From: Paramyrothecium sp. XJ0827
Lineage: Eukaryota; Ascomycota; Sordariomycetes; Hypocreales; Stachybotryaceae
Length of the DNA stretch: 64,000 nucleotides
Reading direction: 5' to 3'
NCBI GenBank assembly: GCA_020881915.1
Contig: JAJFPB010000001.1
Location: 1,612,001-1,676,000, forward strand
Below, in pieces: positions 22,111 to 33,578 of this stretch. Each line of letters starts with the position of its first letter. Positions within the stretch are counted from its first letter, which is position 1. The notes below the pieces were generated by a model. It ran no database searches. It worked only from the letters and a program-made list of their open reading frames with translations, and was not told the DNA's origin. The translations under genes and the position numbers were made by a program.

Positions 22111-24863
22111 ATGTCCTCGCTTCCAGTCACGCTCCCGGTGTCGAGATCGTCGTCTTCGGGTTCCTTCGACAAGACGCAAGATCAACCGGATCTTATCCAC
22201 GTCCTCGAGCATAGCAGCACCGTTCTGGCCCTGGCTGTGGGCTCAGAGCATGACACCATCTACGCCGGCACGCAGGATGGCGAGATAGTCACCTGGTCCC
22301 TGGCCACCTTCCAGCAAACACGCAAGATTCAAGCCCACAAACGAAGCGTCTTGTCTCTTTTCCTCTCTCCCGACGGCTCACTCCTTTTCTCGAGTGCTGG
22401 CGATCCGATCATAAATGTGTGGTGCCCTATAACGCTCGACCGTGTCTACGAGATCTACGGTACCCATGACGTTGGTGATCTCTTCTGCACCGCATACAGT
22501 CCCCAGTACGACACTCTGTACATAGGCGCCCAGAATGCCAGCATTCAATGGGTGTCCCTCGGCGATCACGCGAACACTGTCGCTACCGACTCCCAGAGAC
22601 ACCCAGACAGGAGAAGTCATCGCTTCTTCGACTCTAAAGCAGTTGGTGGCACAAGCACGCCGAGGCGCAACGAGGACAAGTGGGGTCTCATTCCTCGCGC
22701 CCGATCAGTTATAGAGATCGACAGCGGTTCCATACGCAACTTTGCCCACCACGGCTACGTATACTGTATGCTTATGGCCAAAGGGCCTACGGTCGATGTC
22801 GGTGCCAGCGAAGATGTCCTGATCTCTGGGGGTGGAGATGGCACCATTAAACTCTGGAGTTTGATACCAGGCAGGCGCCATGCTGATGATTCCGGCGACG
22901 ACGGGGGAATCGAGGAGCTCATCACCCTTGGGGAAGAAGATGCCGAATCTGTGTTATCTCTAGCCATTGATGGATCCTTCCTGTATGCTGGAAAACTGGA
23001 CGGAATAGTCGAGCTCTGGGACCTCGACACGACCCAGCGCTTGCGAGTCATCAAAGCCCACGACACCGACATTATGTCTCTCCAGATGGGTTGGGGTTAC
23101 CTTTGGACGGGTGCTACAAATGGTTGGGCAAGCGTAAGTGCCTGCATAATGTTTGAAGGACGATGGAATGGTTGCTGACATTTTCGGCAACACAGAAATA
23201 TAGCACTGCACACTACGGCAGATATCAAGATACCGCCGGAAACGTCACGCAACGATATCAGTGCCTGAGCAAATGGAAAGCCCATCAAGGAAAGGTTCTG
23301 GCTTCTGCCATTACCACGTACAAGAATAGGCATTTCTACATCACCGGCGCCAACGACGACAATGTTGCGGTGTGGTCTTTGAAGGATGAGACTCACCCTG
23401 GTCGCAGTGCGGAAAAAGAATCAGAAAACGTCCTCCTTTCCACACTTCGGGACTTTGTTTCCTACAAGACCATCTCATCACGACCAGAATTCGCGGAAGA
23501 TTGCCGGAAAGGCGCAACTTTTCTAGGCACATTATTCAAACGTCTTGGTGGCCATGTTGAAATGCTAAGTCCCGAACGAAACCACAATCCGGTAGTTTAT
23601 GCCAGGTTTTCCGGAAAACGGGAACCCCTCGAGAGTCGAAAGCGAATACTCTTCTACGGGCACTACGATGTCGTAGCAGCCGATAGCAATGTCGGAAAAT
23701 GGATATCGGATCCTTTTACATTGCGGGGTGCCAACGGCTACCTGTATGGCCGTGGTGCTAGTGACAACAAAGGGCCAATTCTTGCAGCGCTCTACGCCGT
23801 GACGGACCTCATGCAAGCCCAAAAGCTAGAAAACGATGTCATATTTCTGATCGAGGGCGAGGAAGAATTTGGCTCGGGTGGTTTCGAAGAGGCCGTACGG
23901 AAGAACAAGGACCTCATCGGGCACATCGACTACATTCTTCTGGCGAACAGTTACTGGCTAAACAACGAAGTGCCTTGTCTCACTTACGGTCTCAGAGGCG
24001 TGCTCCACGCCACAGTCTGCGTGGACTCGCCAAGACCCGACACCCACTCTGGCGTTGACGGCTCGTACATGATGGACGAGCCCCTTTCGGACTTGACCTT
24101 TCTCCTCTCGAAACTGAAAGGTCGTGGAAATAGAGTGCAAATTCCAGGCTTTTATGACGGCATTCCGGCTATCACGAGAGAAGAAGAGGCTCGGTATGAT
24201 GAAATTGCGTCAATTTTAACACGTCGTAACCCTGAGGCCGTTTCGGAGGACAAGCTAAAGCGGTCGTTAATGGCGCGATGGCGTGAGCCAAATCTGACGA
24301 TTCATCAATACAAGGTCTCGGGTCCGGAGGGAAGTCTCGTCAGTCGTCATGCAAGCTCGCATATTAGCCTACGACTCGTTCCTGGCCAAGAAGTAGAATC
24401 TGTTGTTGAACGGCTAACCAGCTTTCTGCGCCGGGAGTTTGCAATTCTAGAGTCACAGAACCAGCTGAGCATTAAAATTGACAATCAAGCCGAGCCTTGG
24501 CTGGGAGATCCCACGAATCAGATCTTTCAGACACTAGAAAAGGCTATTGTCGAGGCTTGGCCTGACAGCTTCGAAGGCGTCAACGATAATCAGGGCGGCA
24601 GCAACGGACATGTCGTCCGGGAAGACGCTCTGCAAAAGGCTTCTCCTGACCCACAGACAGGCAAGCCAAAGCGCCCCCTGTACATTCGAGAAGGAGGGTC
24701 AATCCCGGCAATCCGCTTCTTGGAGAAGGAGTTTGGAGCGGCGGCTGCCCACCTACCTTGCGGGCAAGCAAGCGACTCAGCGCATCTAGACAACGAGCGC
24801 ATCAGTATGCTCAATTTGGAGAAAGCAAAGGAGATCTTTGGGAAGGTGTTTGCTAGACTCTAA
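22111..24863 (+). CDS. DUG2: DUG2-like WD40/M20 peptidase (glutathione degradation)
   Basis: Exons 22111-23133 and 23196-24863 (62-base intron, GTAAGT to ACAG) encode 896 residues; yeast Dug2 has 878. The N-terminal 400 residues form WD40 repeats (LALAVGSEHDTIYAGTQDGE, DGTIKLWSL, DGIVELWDL). From about 420 an M20 metallopeptidase domain follows. Its zinc ligands are visible: His497 and Asp499 in GHYDVVAAD, Asp in GRGASDNKGP, the EGEEEFGSGG glutamates, and His in the final DSAHLDNE. In yeast, Dug2 pairs with the amidotransferase-like Dug3 to cleave the gamma-glutamyl bond of glutathione in the cytosol. Dug1 and Dug3 are not in the window. The domain order is diagnostic. The intron lies inside the last propeller blades, so unspliced RNA would give the propeller alone. 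Confidence 0.93.
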
Positions 24864-25335
24864 TGGACTAAGAGGACTCTATGGCGTTTTCAAAATTTGG
24901 GACCGGCAGGTAAGCATTTGGCGTCAGCGTGTAAACGTAAATGAAAAGAGCAAAAACGGTTGGGCGTGTATCGTCTCATGTCTGTTGCTACAGGCATTAG
25001 TGGAGACTGAAAGTATCAAGTTTAATCTGAACACCTTCTATGTGATGTTAAGCTTAGTTGAAGTGAACGGATAAGAGTCCGTAAAAGGGGGTTCTAGGCC
25101 GTTCGTGTGATCCTCACGGAATTCGGAAGCTCTCATATGACGGATGGTCCACACCACCTCTTATTGAAAACCTGGTCTATATCACCGCGTCACCAAACTA
25201 AGGAAGGGCTCCCTGCGCACGCATTGCGGGCTTGGCACCCTGAAGTTTTGATTTTAGAGCAGCGGGCCCACATGTCCTGAGACTAACAAAAATGCGACGC
25301 CTGATAAGGTGTTGCGAGCTTGAAAGCTTATAGTG

Positions 25336-25375
25336 GTTTAGCTCGCACTTGTTTCATCCCAAGTGCTCACTAAAC
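25336..25375. repeat. Imperfect inverted repeat (hairpin)
   Basis: GTTTAG (25336-25341) pairs with CTAAAC (25370-25375). GCACTTG (25345-25351) pairs with CAAGTGC (25360-25366). A symmetrical three-base internal loop separates them, and the terminal loop has 8 bases. No protein frame crosses it. Function is unknown. Confidence 0.75.
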
Positions 25376-25412
25376 GCGTTTGTTCTCTCCTTTAATTTTT
25401 AGTGGGTTGTGC

Positions 25413-25426
25413 GACGGGATCCCGTC
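25413..25426. repeat. Perfect 14-base palindrome
   Basis: GACGGGATCCCGTC reads the same on both strands. It lies 38 bases after the hairpin just upstream. Confidence 0.85.
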
Positions 25427-26748
25427 CCCTAGCTCGGCCGGGACGCGCGATGAAAGATACTAGACCGTGCGAAACCGAGATCAACCGAGATCTGACGTCC
25501 AGCGGGGACAAATCACCTGGCTAACGGAACATGTAATGGCACGCAGGCGCGCAGGTACAGAGTACGCAGGCACGCATTGGAGCGCATGCAGAGGCGTTGG
25601 CCGGCATACATGTACCGGCCTGCAGGTTGGCGAGCAGGGGTCGTGCCCCTTCGAGGAGTTTATTCCCCGGACTCATACGCAGCGCAACAGAATGGTCGAC
25701 CCTGCAGGGGCAGGCCTTGCGTCATAGACGAGATTCATGACGAGGAGGCTTCGTCAAAGCAATGGCATATTGCAAAGTCACATTGCTATGGATTCCTCGT
25801 GGTGTTTCCGTGGCCCAGGCGCCGGGCCAAAGCATCACGTCTTTGTGGACTGCACGCCCGTAATCGCAGCACTAGTCTCAAGTCAGGCAAGCTGGCCCGA
25901 GTATTGGGTTAAGCTTGGGTGCTCGCTATGGGACGAGCCACGTTTACGAAACGCGTTGGACAGGTGCCAAGATGGCAAACGACAAGGGCACTGGACGGGG
26001 CGGGCAATTTTCACGCCAATGGGGACCCCAACTGAAACCCATCAAGCAGAAAAGAGTGGACAAAAGAAAAAAAGAAAAAGAAAACATGCTCATGGACCCG
26101 CCAAATAGTGCTCATGCATGCGGTTCCCCAGGAATCGCTTACCTAGGAGAATAGGAGGCGAGGGGATCATGACCATGGCCCGCGTCAACTCCTTGATTCC
26201 TCTCAGCTACCGGCACTCGTCCAGGTCAGGGCCAAGCGCTGGCTGTCAGTCAAACATACCTGCATCGATCCATCTGGGGTAAACGGCAAAGCCCATGGTT
26301 CGTGGGAAATATTCCAGCTGCTCCTTCGTGCCTCGCAAGGAACGCAGGGTGACCCCCAAAGAGAAGAGGACCAGACAAGCATTGCGAGCCCATTTTACAA
26401 AGGAGACAAGCATTTCGCCAGGGTGGGGGCTTGTTTTGGGAGCGCAAGCGAGTCCCAAGCATTGAGCATCATCTGAAACGCGAACGGCAGTTCGGTCGCT
26501 GGGCCGTGATCTCACCAGGACCGGGGCCCCCCTGATTCGTGGATCAATTGCTAGCTCCGTGAATTGCGGAAATTCAGGACCTAATGAGGAATGGGACGGG
26601 ATAGAGCACACATCGGGGAGTGGACCGAAAAGGAGATTGCGATTCTGTGAGCCCAATCTAGAAGAGACAAGCTAACAAAGTGTTAGCGCCGACCTTTTAC
26701 GGGATAGACCATGGAGTCATGGACGAGGGCCTCAAGTTACCATCATGT

Positions 26749-26758
26749 GTATATATAC
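26749..26758 (+). promoter_or_regulatory. TATA box of the pectate lyase gene
   Basis: GTATATATAC lies about 155 bases before the ATG, followed by a CT-rich leader typical of strongly expressed fungal secreted-enzyme genes. Confidence 0.65.
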
Positions 26759-26910
26759 TCCAGCCCGGTGCCAGCTCTTAGGCATCATCAAGCTTCACTT
26801 CAAGTCTCATCTTCCTTCTCACATTCTTTCAAACCATTCTATCTGTCTGTGACAGTTTTCTCTCGTTTCCTCTCACTCACTCTCTAAAAAAAAAAAACCA
26901 ACTATCCAAG

Positions 26911-28146
26911 ATGAAGTTCTTCACTGTTGTTGCCGGCCTGGTTGCCGCCGTCGCCGCCGCGCCCACTCCTACCATCGACGATGCCACCAACGTCTTCGAC
27001 AAGCGTGCCTCCATCTCCGAGGCCGCTAACCTTGGCTTTGCCACCCAGAACGGCGGAACCAAGGGTGGTGCCGGTGGATCTGTGACCACCGTCTCTACTC
27101 TCCCCCAGTTCACCGCTGCCGTCAGCGAGAAGGACACTGCTGCCCGCATTGTCGTTGTCAAGGGAGTCATCTCCGGCGACGCCAAGGTCCGCGTTGGCAG
27201 CAACAAGTCCATCATCGGCCTTCCCGGCGCTGGCTTCACCGGCATCGGTCTTACCGTCCGTCGCCAGAAGAACGTCATCATCCGTAACCTGAAGATCAGC
27301 AACGTCGTTGCTAAGAACGGTGATGCCATCGCCATTGACGTGAGCAATCCCATCTCTACGCGCCGACCCTGAAGTTGATTGCAGGGCTGACCGAGCTTGT
27401 GAATAATAGGAGAGCACCAACGTCTGGGTTGACCACAACGACCTGTCCTCTGCTCTCGTTTCCGACAAGGACTACTACGATGGTCTCCTCGACGCCAGCC
27501 ACGGCGCCGACTTCCTGACCTTCTCCCAGTGAGTAAATGGCACTGCTGCATGGGCCGACCGACTTGCTAACACGCGCCAGCAACTACTTCCACGACCACC
27601 ACAAGGCTTCGCTCGTCGGCCACAGCGACAACAACGGCAGCGAGGACAAGGGCAAGCTCCGCGTCACCTACGCCAACAACTACTGGAAGAACGTCGGCTC
27701 CCGCGCCCCCCTCCTCCGCTTCGGTACCGCCCACGTCTACAACAACTACTACGAGAAGTGAGTTCATGCTCGGACATGATGGAAAGGAGCTCCTTGGCTA
27801 ACATGGATTCGCAGCGTCTCCGTCACTGGTGTCAACTCCCGCATGGGTGCCCAGGCCCTCGTTGAGAGCACTGTCTTCAAGAACACCCCCATTGCCCTCA
27901 CCAGCCGTGACTCCAAGCAGGTCGGGTATGTACTCTCCGCAACTACTCGGGCTTCAAGCCACAAAAGGACGTACACTAACTTCTATCGTCAGCTACGTCT
28001 CCACCAAGGATGTTGTCCTCGGCGGTGGCAAGAACGAGGCCCCCGCTGGCAGCCTGAAGTCCGTCCCCTACTCCTACAGCCTCATCGGCTCCGGCAAGGT
28101 CGCCGGCACCGTCCCCAGCCAGGCTGGTGCCATCCTCAAGTTCTAA
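26911..28146 (+). CDS. Secreted pectate lyase, family PL1
   Basis: Five exons, 26911-27339, 27410-27528, 27581-27757, 27815-27925 and 27993-28146, encode 329 residues. The introns are 70, 52, 57 and 67 bases. The enzyme cleaves de-esterified pectin (polygalacturonate) by calcium-dependent beta-elimination outside the cell. A signal peptide, MKFFTVVAGLVAAVAA, is followed by a short pro-region ending in DKR, a likely KEX2-type processing site. The right-handed beta-helix core shows the family marks TNVWVDHNDLSS and RAPLLRFGTAHVYNNYYEN, which holds the RxPxxR catalytic arginine motif and calcium-site neighbourhood. All splice joins restore these motifs. The gene uses C-ending codons heavily and has a clear TATA box, both fitting strong inducible expression. 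Pectate rather than pectin lyase is judged from the motifs. Confidence 0.95.
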
Positions 28147-29216
28147 GCGGTTAGGACAAGTCCCGCCAACCACGGGACGCAACAACAACAAGTTTCTTCA
28201 TTGTACATTCCTTAGAGAGGCACTCATGTTTATACCATATACGCCCTTATTATTGGTTGTATACAACCATCGATGAATAAAGAGTTTTGCTGGCATCTGT
28301 TGAAGGCTTGTTCTGGCCAAGCCGACTTTCGCAACGTGACTTTGAAGTGATAATAACTCCAGTATCTTGAAAGCCTGTCGCAGCTGGGCACCTTGTCAAG
28401 ATTCATTCGGCTGAGGTGGTCGTTCGAGCGACGTCCTATCAACACCCGAAAAGGCTGAGCCACCTGCAAGTTGGGATGCAGTCAAGACGAAGTGATCGAT
28501 CAATCTTCTGGTTCGTCGGATTTTGTGGTGGGAGTAAATCTTTGCTGGAAATGTCTGGACTACGTCTAAGTCAATTTATCGGGCGGCAAAGCATCGTCAT
28601 CTCGGGCGGCAGCCTCAATATCCCGACAACCACGTCTGCACGCGATCGAAGATGTAAGACTGGTAATGAAAAGCACAACCCGCCTCTTCGCTACACGAAA
28701 GGGGTGCGACCCCTACGGAAATGACGTTGGGCTTGGTGGCGATGTAACCCCCAGGGTCTACAGGCTAGGCCCAGCCGCTCGAGCTTATTGGCGCGGAGGT
28801 TTTGGGTGTAGGGAACCGACGCCTTATTGCCCAGGGTTTTTTCGTCACTGGTTGCCACAGCCGTTCGGTTGATTGGTCTGCCATTCTTTGCAATATTTGG
28901 TTCTACCTGTGGCTGAGGGCGGCTGTGATGAAAGCGCTCTCGTGGGTTAAGTGCTTAGAAGATCCACGATGATCGTACCCCAAGTCAGGACCTTGCACTT
29001 CCAAAATGAGTGTTGGTGATCATCAGTCATGAATAGTTTGGATGCATTAAAGGGAATTCCTGTAACGAATGACGTTGGCATCCTGAACCCAAATGTAGCG
29101 TATCTCGACTATATAAGACAATCAACTTTCCAGTCAATGAGGAATGAATCATCAATGAACAATATCAGCAAGTAAATAAAATACCACAAAGAATTTCACA
29201 CATTCAAGCATTCATC
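28147..29216. other. Intergenic region
   Basis: This is 3' sequence of the pectate lyase, followed by the promoter of the small gene at 29217 (TATATAAG at 29110-29117). No other coding frame is supported. Confidence 0.5.
29110..29117 (+). promoter_or_regulatory. TATA box of the 66-residue gene
   Basis: TATATAAG lies 107 bases before the ATG at 29217. It supports a real transcription unit for this very short gene. Confidence 0.55.
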
Positions 29217-29476
29217 ATGGCACCACAAGAGTATGTTCCATTCAACGCTCATATCGCCCCTCGAGCTTCACCACTAACCATGCATCTAGATCCAAGCGCC
29301 GCTTCTCCCTCAACATCTCTCCCGCCGTTAAGGCCACGAATCGCGTGATGGGCGAACGTTCCGAAAAGCGAGGCTCAGTCGACTCCAACATGTCAGACCA
29401 CGCTTCTGCGGTAGACGCTGAGCGCCAGTCTCTGGCGCCCATGCAGCGCTGGACAACCGCCAACCGCGTCGGCTAA
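29217..29476 (+). CDS. Small Ser/Arg-rich unknown protein (66 aa) with a 14-base first coding exon
   Basis: Exon 29217-29230 encodes MAPQ plus two bases. A 59-base intron runs from GTATGT through a CTAAC branch site to CTAG. Exon 29290-29476 completes the frame to TAA. The product starts MAPQESKRRFSLNISPAVKA and has RVMGERSEKRGSVDSNMSD in the middle. It is hydrophilic, with no signal peptide or membrane segment. RRFSL and KRGSV look like basic-directed kinase (PKA-type) sites. The region around 40-66 is acidic, then polar. I do not recognise a family. The good Kozak context (ATCATGG), the TATA box, the clean intron and the phase agreement make it more than a chance frame. It lies between a pectate lyase and a glucoamylase, with no sign of shared function. 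Confidence 0.6.
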
Positions 29477-29844
29477 GCAATTGCACTGCGTTGTATCTAC
29501 TGTTTTATGGGATAAAGGATTGCTTTAAATGACACATTATGATACCTGGAGGGAGCGGATTGTTAGGAAACATGCTGGTTGTTATGAACTGTACGCAAGC
29601 AATGACGACATCTTCTGAGCTGTGAATGACAGCTTCCTTCGTGCTTGCTTGTGATGTGACCGCGGTACAATCAAGGATTCAAAGGCTGGGCATGAAATGG
29701 TATCTATTCAGTGGTTTAATGGAATGGACCGCTTGATGCTCAAATAAATCTTGGGTCTTCACAACACCTTATATGTACTGTATAGCTACATCCTATGTAC
29801 TCCTTTTCCATGATCGCGTTACCATCCTTCTAGAACCGAGTGAT
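29477..29844. other. Intergenic region between convergent genes
   Basis: These 368 bases hold the 3' ends of the small gene and of the glucoamylase gene. Nothing else is seen. Confidence 0.5.
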
Positions 29845-31678
29845 TTACCTCCAAACGTCGTTAATCGTAGTCGTGCTGCCGCAGCCCTCGCTGGTCGTGG
29901 AGCGGCGATTGGGGTCGCTCTCCCAAATGACCTGGCCGTTGACCTTCTTGATGTACTTGTACTCGAAGGACGTCTCGGCAGGAATGTTGATATCAGCGTA
30001 CCACACAGGGTTGCTCGAAGTGTAGCGCGACGCGCTGAGAGGCCTGGCGTTGGCGGGATCCCAGTTGGCGAGCTGCGTAAGCGCGCCGACGACGAAGATA
30101 TCCTCTCCGGGAACCGTTGTCACGCGGACGTTGAAGGTGGTGCGAGAATCGCAGGGGGGCGTGCCGACGCAGACATCGGGGACGGTGTTGGCGCCGGGCT
30201 CGCCCCAGCTGGGCGGAACGACTCCCTCGCGGCGCTCAATGGCGGTCAGGAAGGCGGCGTATGACCAGGTGAGGTCGCGAGCCGACGTGGGAGTGCCTGT
30301 GTTCCGGTCGAACTGCTCCGCCAACGAGCCGTCGGCGGGAGTGTACTTCTGCACAACGGCGATGAAGTCATCGGCGTAGGCGTGGACTGCGTCGACGAGG
30401 GACTGGTAGGTGGCGCTGCCCTTGGCATAGGTGCCTGCGGCTGCCGAAGGCAGAATGTCGCGGAAGAAAGGCAGGGAGACGGAGTCGACCGTGATGCGGC
30501 CGATCTTGTCCCACTGGTAAATAGCAGAATACAGCTGCTCGGCGGCGGCAAGAGTGGTCAGGTACCACGGGTTGCCGTCGTAGTACACATCCTCATTGTA
30601 GCGACCGACGGATGGGGCTCGGCCCTGAGGAATGCCGCTGTTGATGGCATACTCGGCGCGGAAAGAGTCGACGACGGCCTTGTGGTTGGCGAGGGACTTG
30701 GACGAGCAAGGCTGGAACGTGGAGTCAGTGCACTCAGACTCGGGGTCGAAGGTGTGGAGGGACGACAGGATGGAGTTGGCGTCCTTGCCGGATCGGCCCT
30801 CGTTCAGGTTGATGTTGGAGTCGATGTATCCACCGACCCAGAAGGTCTGCGTGAAGCAAAGGATCTGGGGGGCTGCTGCGGCGCATCCGTCGCACGACTG
30901 GCCGAGTTCCTCGGCGAGCGCGGCTCCCTCCACCAGGGCACGGTGCGAGGCCGACAAGGTGAAGAAGGACGAGCCGTTGATCTCCTCCCACAGGTCGAAG
31001 CCAGTCTGGTTCCAGTATCGGACCGTGTACGCCAGGTCCTTGGCGATGACGGGCCACACGGTGTCGGCCGCCTTTTCACGCTCGCCGTTCTGGACGAGCC
31101 AGTTCGCGTACAGGATCAGGGCAGTGGCGCGCAGCGGAGGGCCGTCGCGCTGAGGTCGGCCCCAAGAGCCGGTGAAGGCGGTCAGGTTGACGTGGAACTT
31201 GGGCTCGCCGAGGCCACCGGAACCGGGGTTTCCAGACGGGTTGGGGACATCTTGGAGCTGTGCCTGAGCCGAGACGTAATCGTCAAGCTTGCCCTGCAGG
31301 GAGGAGTCGCCAGCGATGAAGCGCTCGACGAGAGCCTTGTAGGTGAGGGCGGCATCGCGGGTCCAGGTGAAAAAGTCTAGTAACCAAGTGTCAGCACAGG
31401 CCCTTTCCAAGGAATGCTCAAACTTCAGCGGTGTGCTTACAATCAGGGTCGGCGCGGGACGGGCTCGCAATGACAACACCGGGAGGGACGCCCTGGGCCT
31501 CGGATCCGTCAGGGCCGATGTTGGCGAGGACGCCCGCGATCGAGACCTCCGACTGCTTCTTGATGAAGATTTCGAGGTCGTCACGGCACTTCAGGCGACG
31601 GATGGGCTCTGCGCCGACCAGGCTGAAGCCTAGCACAGCGGCCGCCGTGATGGTATTGAGGAGGACCTTGGCCAACAT
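29845..31678 (-). CDS. Glucoamylase, GH15 with C-terminal CBM20
   Basis: Exons 31678-31441 and 31376-29845 (64-base intron) encode 589 residues. It is a secreted exo-acting 1,4-alpha-glucosidase releasing glucose from starch ends. A signal peptide starts MLAKVLLNTITAAAVLGF. The intron restores DPDYFFTWTRDAAL, the substrate-binding start of the (alpha/alpha)6 barrel. DLWEEINGSSFF carries the general acid (Glu210, the equivalent of Glu179 in Aspergillus niger). AEQFDR followed by SARDLTWSYAAFLTA marks the region of the general base. The last 100 residues are a CBM20 starch-binding module (TTFNVRVTT, GALTQLANWDP, FEYKYIKK). The usual long Ser/Thr linker is almost absent. The first in-frame ATG is 31678; a TTG lies two codons upstream. 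A TATA box lies 83 bases ahead. Confidence 0.96.
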
Positions 31679-33578
31679 GGTCAATTGCTAGCAAACTGCC
31701 GAAGACAAGAAGCGTGCTGACTGGCAGGACCACATTCCAAGGGAGCCGGCCGTCGCGGGAGTTTATATAGCTGCTAGTGTGGTCGCCGCCCGGCGCAGAC
31801 GGTGTCGGTCGGTTGAGCCATCGTTCACGATTCTGCTAACGACGGCGCTGGCCCGCAGCACAAGGGAGATTGAACAAAGCACAAACTTGCCCCTGGCCTG
31901 AGTAACTGCTTTACGCCGAGCTCAATCGTCATAGGCGCTTTTCGAGATCCCCAACAAGGGTCCTCGATTGGACCGACAGCACCCGCCATCGGCCCTACTT
32001 TAAGCTTCCCATCTCCACACGCAGAATCGACCGCAGACGAGGAGACAAATGAGGACGGCCGCTCCTCCTCCACAGCGGGGAGCCCCACGGGGTTAGAGAG
32101 CCAGGCCAGGAAGCGGGGGAGGGGGAGAGCAGGCTGTGGATTGGGGATGGGCTGTTGCGACCTGCTCGGTCCAGCTTAGCCGCGTCGGCGCAACCTGGAG
32201 CGTAATGAGGTTCACGCAGTTTGGCCGACATGAGAGCTGCAGTCCTCGGGCCATGGCCTCTCAATAGGGACCTGAAGCCGCCTGCATCGGTGGGCTCCCA
32301 TTCGGCCCTTTGGGCTTGGCCCCAGGTCAACAGGAGCGAGCCACTCGGCCCAATGTCAAGTCCTCTGCCACCCTGAGGGACGGAGAGGAGGGCCCCCTTC
32401 TGGGAGCAAGCAGAGAGAGGTGGTGTAACGGAGCTCGCATGTGATCAATTGGCGCTCAGTAACTCGCAGCCGTTTGGTGGATGCCGGTCGGACCGAGGAA
32501 TCCCTGCCCCAGTCCCCAAGCCCCAGGATACCAAGACATATAGCACCGATTCTGCCCAGTCTGGGGAAGCAGGGCTATGATCGGCATCCGGCCACATTCT
32601 GCAAAGAATAGTTGCGGTACTCTGTGCGCTGAGAGGTTTAAGCGGCACGCTAGCTGAGCCTATTGGCTCCCAGGCGTGCCATTTGACGCGATGGCACAGG
32701 AGTCCACTGTCGCCGGGGCGGAGAGTCCGCCTTCAGGCTCAATGAGTGATGGCATCATGGTTCATTTCTCAACGAGGGAAGCGCAAATTAACACGATGAC
32801 GATCAACACTTGACGTGAGCGCTGTACGTATTAGCTTTGCTCAAGATGGTTAGCAATCAGCGAAGCCGGGCCGGAGCTAGTCGTGAGCAAACTCAACCCT
32901 ACAATGCTAACCACTTGCAACCATTGCGAAGGGAAAGTGTCATTCAAGTATGGGAAGGTCATAGTAATCGCCACATGATGCCCTTAGTAACGCTTTGTCG
33001 CAACGGCGCGGTTGCTACAAACCATACTGAATGCCCAGCAAGTACTTTAGATGCTGCTCCACAAGTTTCAGTGGGTGTCATCGTGCCCAGGCGGGATTGT
33101 CCGACGGCGGACCCGTCTGGTATCCGCTGTCGCGTTAGTAATGCCGGATCCTCGGCGCCCAGGATCCGCACGATTGTTCTCCCAAGTCGTAAGGTGCACG
33201 AAGTGAAACCTTTAAACGCTTCATAAAACAGCGGGCGGCTTGTTCAGAAGAGGTTCTTCACTAATAGTTCTGTGACATATCTCAAGTAGAAGTAAGCAGA
33301 AGGGTATTGAAAGTCTAAGGTCAAAGAGTTGTCGTCGCAGCGCGTCCTCCCTTTGGGAACGCAGCAACTCGAATTTTTTCAGTCACTCTTTTGGCATAAT
33401 CTATCTAGCCCTAGCTATGTCCTAGTTTATTTGCATTAACTCTATACGAGTAATAGGCCTCCTTACCAAGTATGGCAAGGAAGGACATTTCTCCTCAATA
33501 ATGAATTGTCTTAACCCGATGTGTTTATTCGTAGAAGTTGTCTTATTGCTCAAGTCTCACCCTGGCAATAAGAATAAT
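31679..33578. other. Intergenic region; glucoamylase promoter
   Basis: The glucoamylase TATA box is at 31761-31770. The rest (1.9 kb to the end of the HET gene) turns AT-rich after about 33.2 kb. No coding frame with motifs or usable splice sites is seen. Confidence 0.5.
31761..31770 (-). promoter_or_regulatory. TATA box of the glucoamylase gene
   Basis: CTATATAAAC on the minus strand, 83 bases upstream of the glucoamylase ATG. Confidence 0.7.

Larger units (their letters stand above)
24864..26910. other. Intergenic region; pectate lyase promoter and palindromic segment
   Basis: No gene is supported in these 2 kb. At 25336-25426 there are a long hairpin and a 14-base palindrome, listed separately. 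A TATA box at 26749-26758 and an A12 run just before the next ATG belong to the pectate lyase promoter and leader. A minus-strand frame of 136 codons at 26246-26656 lacks any motif. Confidence 0.5.

Noticed and set aside
23134..23195. DUG2 as two separate genes (a WD40 gene and a peptidase gene)
   Set aside because: A canonical 62-base intron joins them in phase, and the fused order is that of the known Dug2 protein.
26246..26656. A 136-codon minus-strand frame upstream of the pectate lyase
   Set aside because: No motif, no promoter and no splice support, and it lies in the promoter region of the pectate lyase.
30382..31380. A 332-codon plus-strand frame opposite the glucoamylase
   Set aside because: It is an antisense shadow of a high-GC coding exon, with no start context and no motifs.
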